Below, one piece after another: positions 1 to 5,505 of a stretch of DNA of 9,818 nucleotides; position 1 is the stretch's first letter; each line of letters starts with the position of its first letter. Source of the DNA: JBJFGR01 sp051892875 (GTDB lineage: Bacteria; Pseudomonadota; Gammaproteobacteria; Enterobacterales; Succinivibrionaceae); contig JBJFGR010000096.1 of assembly GCA_051892875.1 (NCBI GenBank), positions 1-9,818 on the forward strand, read 5' to 3'. The notes under the pieces were generated by a model, which searched no databases, had not been told where the DNA came from, and saw nothing but the letters and a program-made list of their open reading frames with translations. Position numbers and translations under genes: made by a program.

Positions 1-19
1 AATATTTTAGATATTATAA

Positions 20-169
20 ACTATTTATATATTTAATAAAACTGTTATTTACCCTGAATATAATTCTACCACTCTTTATGGTTGGCTAGTTCAATATTCA
101 AATCAACTTGAAAATACAACAATATGCACGATGACTCAAACAAAATACAAAAAAGGCGCAACATCTTAA
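20..169 (+). other. Possible remnant of a coding region (49 open codons, no start)
   Basis: A plus-strand frame stays open for 49 codons from just after a TAA at 17-19 to a TAA at 167-169. The first ATG is at 131, and nothing resembling a ribosome binding site precedes a usable start. The translation contains a balanced, protein-like stretch (YPEYNSTTLYGWLVQYSNQ) that is unusual for random AT-rich DNA. This could be the 3' end of a decayed gene, perhaps from a mobile element, or chance. I do not recognise a family. A 32-codon minus-strand frame overlaps it and also lacks a well-placed ribosome binding site, so neither is called as a gene. The rest of bases 1-210 shows nothing else I can support. 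Confidence 0.2.
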
Positions 170-210
170 TAGATATCACACCTTCAAAATTTTGTCTTGT
201 ATTTGTAAAA

Positions 211-1116
211 TTATTCCAAACGCATTCTAATCTTAGTTTGTACTAAATTTAACTTATTAATTATATCTTTAGTTGATTTATGGAAGAAATTACTTATATT
301 ATACTGTTCTTCTTTCTTCACTAAATATGAATAATAAAGATTTCCTAACCCTTTTTCAGAAAATAATTTTGAAAATTCTTTATTTGCAATAGCATATGAT
401 TCCTGCATTTCTGGAAATATTGACGCAGCGTCACTCATCAATGTTTGATAAGAAATTAATGATTTATTTAATTGAACCACAACTTCTCCAGCTTCCGCAC
501 TTGTTTTCGCATCAAAAAAAGACGTGAACATAATTTCATATATACTGCGAGCTTGAGAAACCTTTATAAATAATTCATCTTCATTAAATGAAAGCTTTTT
601 TCTTCCAACTAAAGATTCACTTTCTTTAATTTTTTCAAACAAAGATGAAATATCTTTCCTTAAATCTTTAACTTTAGAATAAAGAGCAATCAATTCATTT
701 TGATTGTTTGCATATGTTTCACTCTTTATTAATAGATCTTGAGACATATTGATTACTTCTTCACAATCTTCTTGATATGGAGATTGAGGTAAAAAATCTT
801 TCATATTAGCAATAGCATAACTTAAATTTTCTCTACTTCCCCATAATTCATCACGATTATATAAAAAATCCTCTCTATTATCCGTATAAGTAATAACTGT
901 CATTGAGGATTTATAACGATAGATATTAGCTTCTATTTCTTTTAATAATAAAGAATTCTGAAAATACTTTATATCTCCAACTGTATATTGTCGTTTCTTA
1001 TCAGCAGCATTTGCGTCTACTACGGAAGAACAAACAATCAACCCCATAGCCATTATACCAACTTTTGCTATAGCTATATTGTTTTTAAAAGCATTGAATA
1101 TCTTTGTCAGCATCAT
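211..1116 (-). CDS. Exported alpha-helical protein of unknown function
   Basis: This 301-residue protein is not recognised. Residues 1-13 are polar with lysines, residues 14-33 are hydrophobic, and an A-x-A site (A35-N36-A37) is followed by charged residues, which is a plausible Sec signal peptide cleaved near residue 37. C29 is preceded by V28, so a lipoprotein box is unlikely. The mature part has no membrane segment. It is rich in Leu, Lys, Glu and Ser with heptad-like spacing, suggesting a mostly helical periplasmic or secreted protein. The start codon is one of two adjacent ATGs (1116 or 1113), with AAGAGA about ten bases upstream. The gene lies 279 bases downstream of a pilin on the same strand, but a terminator separates them, so it probably has its own promoter. 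I see no convincing one in 1117-1334. No downstream terminator is clear in 1-210. A function in pilus biology would be guesswork. Confidence 0.85.
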   Translation of the reverse strand: MMLTKIFNAFKNNIAIAKVGIMAMGLIVCSSVVDANAADKKRQYTVGDIKYFQNSLLLKEIEANIYRYKSSMTVITYTDNREDFLYNRDELWGSRENLSYAIANMKDFLPQSPYQEDCEEVINMSQDLLIKSETYANNQNELIALYSKVKDLRKDISSLFEKIKESESLVGRKKLSFNEDELFIKVSQARSIYEIMFTSFFDAKTSAEAGEVVVQLNKSLISYQTLMSDAASIFPEMQESYAIANKEFSKLFSEKGLGNLYYSYLVKKEEQYNISNFFHKSTKDIINKLNLVQTKIRMRLE

Positions 1117-1334
1117 TTCCGTTATTTCTCTTACTAGTTTATCTCGATTTATATCTATTTATCGATATCATCGTCTATATTAAAAAAACTCCATATTATT
1201 CGGCCCATAATTGTACCATTATAAAGCATTATAAAAAATAACAAACTTCAAAAATTTACTTTTCATTGTTCAATTTAGTGACGTATAGCATATTTTATAT
1301 AATTAGTTTTTTTTAATTAATAACAAAAAAATAA

Positions 1335-1365
1335 AAAAGCTCATTTGTTAAATAAATGAGCTTTT
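1335..1365 (-). terminator. Intrinsic terminator after the pilin gene
   Basis: A perfect 12-bp stem (AAAAGCTCATTT at 1335-1346 with its complement at 1354-1365) surrounds a 7-base loop. Read on the minus strand it continues into a T-rich run (complement of the A-run at 1323-1338). It begins about 30 bases past the pilin stop codon and should end that transcript before the exported-protein gene. Confidence 0.85.
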
Positions 1366-1395
1366 CAATATTTAATTACCCATCAAAATGTTTGA

Positions 1396-1950
1396 TTAGC
1401 AACCACCTTTTAATATTTCTAATTTTGGTGTAGATTTTGCTTCTTTGCTATCAACAGTCAATGTATACTTAATAGCACATGACTTTGTGTTATCAGTATT
1501 AAAACCAGCAGAATTTTTAGGAGCAATATATAATGCACTATCTTTGATATAAGCACACCATTCCTGAACACTAGAATCACATTCGCTAGCTTCGGCTTTA
1601 ACTTCATCTACATCCACTTGCAAAGCTCTTAACATACCTTGCTTACCATCTTTTTTTTCTACTGAAGAATCTAAATCACCTACTATAGGATAACCATAAC
1701 TAGTCCAAACTGTTGCAGTGCTATTATTGTTAGTATAATTTTCAACCTTATCAGATCCTTGAAGTATAGATTTAGAATAAACTAAATTTAAAGCACTCTT
1801 CATTGCACCTTCCATACCTCTTAATGCAGATTCTCTTGCATCAGATTGAAGATCCATAAACTTTGGTGCTGCTGTAGCTGCTAATATACCTAAAATAACA
1901 ATTACAACAACTAACTCAATTAAGGTAAAACCTCTACTTCCTCTTCTCAT
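1396..1950 (-). CDS. Type IV pilin-like protein, MshA/MshB type
   Basis: This is a 184-residue prepilin. The leader MRRGSRG ends in Gly7, and prepilin peptidase should cut before Phe8. Mature Glu5 (E12) and the hydrophobic helix (residues 8-28) are the class III assembly signature. The following segment, with AAPKF, LQSDAR and a helix ending in LVYSK, matches mannose-sensitive haemagglutinin pilins of gammaproteobacteria, as does the later Y-G-Y-P. The C-terminal half has four cysteines (124, 132, 158, 184), the last being the final residue after Gly-Gly, so two disulfides are possible. The ribosome binding site AAGGTG (1957-1962) lies six bases before the ATG. The product should be inserted in the inner membrane and assembled into a pilus or pseudopilus. 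It stands alone here, without secretion ATPase, platform protein or peptidase genes, so it must use machinery encoded elsewhere. The family call is firm; major versus minor pilin is open. Confidence 0.92.
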   Translation of the reverse strand: MRRGSRGFTLIELVVVIVILGILAATAAPKFMDLQSDARESALRGMEGAMKSALNLVYSKSILQGSDKVENYTNNNSTATVWTSYGYPIVGDLDSSVEKKDGKQGMLRALQVDVDEVKAEASECDSSVQEWCAYIKDSALYIAPKNSAGFNTDNTKSCAIKYTLTVDSKEAKSTPKLEILKGGC

Positions 1951-2039
1951 ATTTTACACCTTATTTTATTATTTCTAAAATCCCGCATCCTTTATAAAAA
2001 AATACACACTTCTGTTTAAAAATATAATCTATATCATCA

Positions 2040-2068
2040 AATACTATCAATTTTATATTGATAGTATT
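2040..2068. repeat. Perfect 11-bp inverted repeat between rubrerythrin and pilin genes
   Basis: AATACTATCAA (2040-2050) is repeated inverted at 2058-2068 around a 7-base spacer. It lies 50 bases past the rubrerythrin stop, where a terminator would be expected, but neither strand has an uninterrupted T-run after it. It is also about 90 bases upstream of the pilin start, so it could be an operator for a dimeric regulator instead. The sequence does not decide between these. Confidence 0.6.
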
Positions 2069-2118
2069 ACATGTTATACTTAAGAAAAAAGAAAAATTTT
2101 TCTAAAAATTATTATTTA

Positions 2119-2706
2119 TTAAGCCACAGGTGTAAACACTTCAAAATATGCTTGTGGATGAGCACATGCAGGACATACCTTAGGAGCTTCTTCACCTTCA
2201 TGAATATAGCCACAGTTACGGCAACGCCATACCACTTTACCATCACGCTTAAATACCTTACCTTCCATTAAGTTATTATAAAGAGCTCTATAACGTTCTT
2301 CATGACCTTTTTCTGCTTTACATACAGCTTCAAACAAAGCAGCTATACCATCAAACCCTTCTTCTCTAGCAACTTTTGCAAATGTTGGATACATAGATGA
2401 CCATTCTTCATTTTCACCATCAGCAGCAGCCTTTAAATTGTCTAAAGTAGTACCAACTACACTTGTACCAGCAACACCCGCAGGGAATGCAGCTGTTATT
2501 TCACAACAACCACCTTCTAAGAATGAAAAAAATCTTTCAGCATGTTCTTTTTCCTGATTAGCAGTTTCAGTAAAAATATCACTAATCAATACTAAACCTT
2601 CCTTTTTAGCCTTTGATGCAAAAAAAGTGTAACGATTTCTTGCCTGAGATTCTCCAGCGAATGCTGTTAATAAATTCTTTTCAGTTTGTGAACCCTTTAA
2701 TTCCAT
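2119..2706 (-). CDS. rbr: Rubrerythrin
   Basis: Complete 195-residue rubrerythrin, a cytoplasmic non-haem iron protein that reduces hydrogen peroxide in anaerobes. Residues 1-147 form the ferritin-like four-helix domain that holds the di-iron site. The carboxylate and histidine ligands are visible as E19, E52-x-x-H55, E98 and E101 in GENEEW, and E132-x-x-H135. Residues 160-191 are the rubredoxin domain with an iron bound by C162-x-x-C165 and C178-x-x-C181, which passes electrons to the di-iron centre. Length and domain order are normal. The pair C67-C68, in the loop before the EITAAFPAG segment, is outside the metal motifs and looks unusual to me. AAGGAT (2713-2718) lies six bases before the ATG. 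The gene appears monocistronic. No strong promoter is visible upstream, only a weak TAGACA-like hexamer near 2821-2826. Base composition is richer in GC than the defence genes to the right, as expected of a core, well-expressed gene. Confidence 0.97.
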   Translation of the reverse strand: MELKGSQTEKNLLTAFAGESQARNRYTFFASKAKKEGLVLISDIFTETANQEKEHAERFFSFLEGGCCEITAAFPAGVAGTSVVGTTLDNLKAAADGENEEWSSMYPTFAKVAREEGFDGIAALFEAVCKAEKGHEERYRALYNNLMEGKVFKRDGKVVWRCRNCGYIHEGEEAPKVCPACAHPQAYFEVFTPVA

Positions 2707-2981
2707 ATTTTTATCCTTAAAAAAAATCTTACAAAATCTTATTTTACAAATAATAGTTTGTGTAGCAATAAGAGTCTTCTTATAACTTTATGTCCCTAGT
2801 ATTAAGCAATATAAAAGTATTGTCTATCTGAATATATTTTTTTTGTGAATTATGTAAAAAAAAATTATACTTAACTAGATTAAATTTATTTAACAATTTT
2901 GATTCATATATCATTATTCATAAAAAATAAATAATTTTTAATATTATTTAAAAAACCTCACAGATTACAAACTGTATTAAA

Positions 2982-3010
2982 TTGACAAATAATATTCAAA
3001 AAATTATTAT
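2982..3010 (+). promoter_or_regulatory. Near-consensus sigma70 promoter for an unannotated RNA
   Basis: A perfect -35 hexamer TTGACA (2982-2987) is separated by exactly 17 bases from TATTAT (3005-3010), which matches five of six consensus -10 positions. Transcription should start near 3017. No protein gene follows before the terminator at 3149-3183, so the promoter appears dedicated to a non-coding transcript. Confidence 0.65.
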
Positions 3011-3016
3011 CTAGGC

Positions 3017-3183
3017 ATTTTTATATATCATCATTTTTCCGTACGATTTTTTTCATTAAGTTTTTTACTTAATGAATTAAAGACTTTAGTTATCAGTAGC
3101 AAGTAACTAGAGATATTCATACTAATAATATCTTTAGTATGGATTTTTAGGCTGTTGGTTTTATAAACGAACAGCCTTTTTTT
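3017..3183 (+). ncRNA. Candidate small structured RNA with own promoter and terminator
   Basis: About 167 bases lie between a strong promoter and an intrinsic terminator, with no reading frame beyond a few codons. The 5' 35 bases are U-rich and look unpaired. Four hairpins then follow almost without gaps. The first is a perfect 9-bp stem (3052-3060 with 3068-3076, 7-base loop). The second is a 9-bp stem with one G-U pair (3084-3092 with 3104-3112, 11-base loop). The third is an 11-bp stem with one G-U pair (3115-3125 with 3134-3144, 8-base loop). The fourth is the terminator. The sequence does not match 6S, tmRNA, RNase P, SRP or Spot 42 RNA as I know them. A regulatory sRNA is the simplest reading, perhaps Hfq-dependent given the U-tail, but that is inference. 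The start is predicted from the -10 position and may be off by a few bases. Confidence 0.5.
3149..3183 (+). terminator. Strong intrinsic terminator of the candidate RNA
   Basis: AGGCTGTT (3149-3156) pairs with AACAGCCT (3170-3177). After one G-G mismatch the stem continues with GTTT/AAAC around a 3-base loop. Seven T's follow directly (3177-3183). It points in the plus direction, and no plus-strand protein gene lies upstream of it anywhere in the window. Confidence 0.85.
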
Positions 3184-3298
3184 ATCATATCATAATTAGG
3201 TTTAGTAAAAATCTTTTTAAACTCAATCTTACCTCTTAATCCTAGAATTAGAGACCAATCAACAGATTCACAACTTATTAAAAATAATTAAAAAAATC

Positions 3299-3326
3299 TT
3301 GACACATTTTAAATCTAGTATATAAT
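3299..3326 (+). promoter_or_regulatory. Consensus sigma70 promoter of the tRNA-Pro gene
   Basis: TTGACA (3299-3304) and TATAAT (3321-3326) are both perfect hexamers with a 16-base spacer. The expected transcription start is near 3333, about six bases before the mature tRNA 5' end. This is typical of a strong, stable-RNA promoter. Confidence 0.85.
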
Positions 3327-3338
3327 ACATCACGTTTT

Positions 3339-3415
<77 letters not shown>

Positions 3416-3519
3416 TTCAAATATTTCATTGTAAATTTTCCTATTCTCTTTTTATTATTTTCGTTTTCATTTGTTTTTCAAAAGTGTTTTATAATACAAA
3501 ACTCCTATATTTATGATAC

Positions 3520-3553
3520 ATCCTCATAAGTTGTCCTTACGAGGATATTTTTT
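3520..3553 (+). terminator. Intrinsic terminator downstream of tRNA-Pro
   Basis: ATCCTCATAAG (3520-3530) pairs with CTTACGAGGAT (3536-3546) with one mismatch and a 5-base loop, followed by ATTTTTT. It points in the plus direction and lies about 105 bases past the tRNA, so the primary transcript would carry a long trailer. A perfect TATAAT at 3490-3495, without a good -35, lies just before it and could give a separate RNA of about 50 bases. The minus-strand side has no T-run, so it is not a terminator for the McrC-like gene, after which I see only a weak 5-6 bp hairpin near 3580-3600. Confidence 0.8.
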
Positions 3554-3607
3554 AAATTAAGAACTGATAAGATAAAAGAGAACACATACTGCTCTCTACA
3601 CTATTTA

Positions 3608-5464
3608 TCATTCTTTTTTCGAATGCAATTGCCTTAAGCCATTAATTAAAGAGTTTAAAGAATCTTTAAAAACAGAATCGTCATCCGCACAAATTTGAAT
3701 TCCCTCTAGTGATGGAAAAACCATATAATCCGATTGTAAATTATGCGAATTTACATACCATGAAATACTCTTTCTTTGACCTCTTGAATATATTGCCCAA
3801 ACAGCCCTTACAGGATTACTGTAAAATTTTTTACTTTTTATATTTAATGAATACAAATACTTATTTATCAATCTTGGTAATGATTGATTCAAAACTGTAT
3901 TATCTGAACTATATTTAGCATCCATAATTATATAATCTACATCATGAGTATTAGACCACTCTATTCTAAATATAAAATCTGGTGTCAATGTGTACTCTCG
4001 ATGGTAATTATCACTATGAACAACAACTAACTCTCCATCAGTTGCATAATCAACTGTCGATATTCTCGGTTCATACCATAACTCTATAGTAAACTCTCTG
4101 CTAGATGACAACCATTTGTAATAATTAAAAGGTTCATTGTCTGGTCTTTCGCTTTCCACCCCTCCAAATATTCTAGTTTTCATATTATGCCATGACATTT
4201 TTGTGTTATGCCCCCCTAATGAATTTACAGCATTAACTATTTTGGTTAAAACTGAAAACTCATATAACTTATCAATTTTAATAAAATGCATTGCAAAATC
4301 ATTGAGCGTAATTTTTGCACGAGATTTTTCATACCACTTATTAATAATTTGATAAAAATTATAATAAATGTTTGTTCTAGCAACAAAAGGGGTTATCTTT
4401 GGCATTAAATGACGAGAATACCTTATTCCCGTAACTTGCTTAAATTTATTATAAAACTTAAAAATATTATCTTGTAATTTATTTAAAGTATCTTCATAAC
4501 CACTTAATAAATTAATATTATACTTATTTACAATTTGCTTATACCTAATATAACCAGGATACATTTCATTTTTATCAGATTGTTTATTCATGTTCGCATG
4601 AATAAACTTTTTTATATCAGATATTTTTGTCTGTACATGTTCAAAAAAAGCTGCTATAACATTATTTTCATATAAATTATACTGAGGTTTTACAACTTCT
4701 TCTGCACAATAATCAGTCTTTACTGGAAAATTATTAACCTTAAAATCCTGTTCTTCAGGGAGACAAAATCCCAAAGCTTCGGGATTTGAACATATCCAAT
4801 GTAAAGATTCTGGAGAATTTGGTAAACCATTTGGTTTTATAATTAAACACGGCTCTAAAGTTTTTCTAAGCTGGGACAATAGAGTATTCCAATTAATATT
4901 AAGCCATGTAACAATATCTTCCGCCTGCTCTATTAACTCTAATAAAGAACTGTTATAACTATTTTTACTAATACACATATTAGTAATTTCATCATAATTA
5001 TCATCAATGTTATGTAACATTTTATGTATTTCATCAGCTCGTTCTTTATTAGCCAAAATCTCCACGCAAACAATGTTTTCAGTATATTCTTCCGAATCTT
5101 CAAATGCTGAAATTTTTATTTCATGCACACCTGCTAGACCCCAAAACGGACGACCTCTATGGGGAGATGTTTTATCATGCAACCAATTTAAAATCCAATG
5201 AGTTCGACCATCTTCTCCATTTACAGGATGACAATAAAAATTATCATTATCTATCGTAATTTTTGGGGTTTTATTAAATATTTCCCTACCATCATCAAAA
5301 ACATAAGAAACATCCAAAGTAAGATAATAATCCTCTGGTATGGCAACAATTCCATCTGGTAAATTCGGAAAAGATTGTACAATCCCTTTTTCTATAACAT
5401 TAAAAAAGTTATCAATCGTATCTTCTTGCATGCTTTTAGATACTTTTAATACAACATCAAACAT
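3608..5464 (-). CDS. McrC-like DUF2357-type protein with PD-(D/E)XK nuclease domain
   Basis: This 618-residue protein is the likely nuclease of a McrBC-type defence pair. The N-terminal half (about 1-290) looks like the DUF2357 region, which in such proteins contacts the AAA+ motor. It includes the family-like segment NLYENN around E266. A helical middle leads to the C-terminal nuclease. There I see a helix with LYEF (E402), a beta strand TPDFIF (D496), then IIMDAK (D515, K517), matching the E...D...DxK arrangement of PD-(D/E)XK enzymes, so the site appears intact. It should cut DNA when driven by the partner motor; the substrate and any modification preference are unknown. It starts 41 bases after the upstream motor gene on the same strand, with GGTGGT six bases before the ATG, so the two form an operon. 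The family is inferred from motifs, and similarity to the LlaJI-type second restriction subunit is possible. Confidence 0.85.
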   Translation of the reverse strand: MFDVVLKVSKSMQEDTIDNFFNVIEKGIVQSFPNLPDGIVAIPEDYYLTLDVSYVFDDGREIFNKTPKITIDNDNFYCHPVNGEDGRTHWILNWLHDKTSPHRGRPFWGLAGVHEIKISAFEDSEEYTENIVCVEILANKERADEIHKMLHNIDDNYDEITNMCISKNSYNSSLLELIEQAEDIVTWLNINWNTLLSQLRKTLEPCLIIKPNGLPNSPESLHWICSNPEALGFCLPEEQDFKVNNFPVKTDYCAEEVVKPQYNLYENNVIAAFFEHVQTKISDIKKFIHANMNKQSDKNEMYPGYIRYKQIVNKYNINLLSGYEDTLNKLQDNIFKFYNKFKQVTGIRYSRHLMPKITPFVARTNIYYNFYQIINKWYEKSRAKITLNDFAMHFIKIDKLYEFSVLTKIVNAVNSLGGHNTKMSWHNMKTRIFGGVESERPDNEPFNYYKWLSSSREFTIELWYEPRISTVDYATDGELVVVHSDNYHREYTLTPDFIFRIEWSNTHDVDYIIMDAKYSSDNTVLNQSLPRLINKYLYSLNIKSKKFYSNPVRAVWAIYSRGQRKSISWYVNSHNLQSDYMVFPSLEGIQICADDDSVFKDSLNSLINGLRQLHSKKE

Positions 5465-5505
5465 TCTATAACCACCATTCTAGTTAAATATTTATATATG
5501 CTGCA

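Noticed and set aside
35..190. A 32-codon minus-strand frame starting at an ATG downstream of the exported protein gene
   Set aside because: The only Shine-Dalgarno-like sequence is about 14 bases from the ATG, and the peptide is short and unrecognised.
2071..2271. A 66-codon plus-strand reading frame
   Set aside because: It overlaps the rubrerythrin C-terminus in antisense, including the codons for the rubredoxin cysteines. It has no good ribosome binding site and a low-complexity N-terminus.
3017..3183. 6S RNA, tmRNA or another standard housekeeping RNA
   Set aside because: There is no long end-to-end pairing as in 6S, no tRNA-like ends or tag frame as in tmRNA, and no recognisable SRP or RNase P core.
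3709..5201. Three plus-strand frames of 64-71 codons (3709-3918, 4137-4352, 5007-5201)
   Set aside because: All lie antisense inside the McrC-like gene, whose frame is supported by motifs and a ribosome binding site. None has a start signal of its own.
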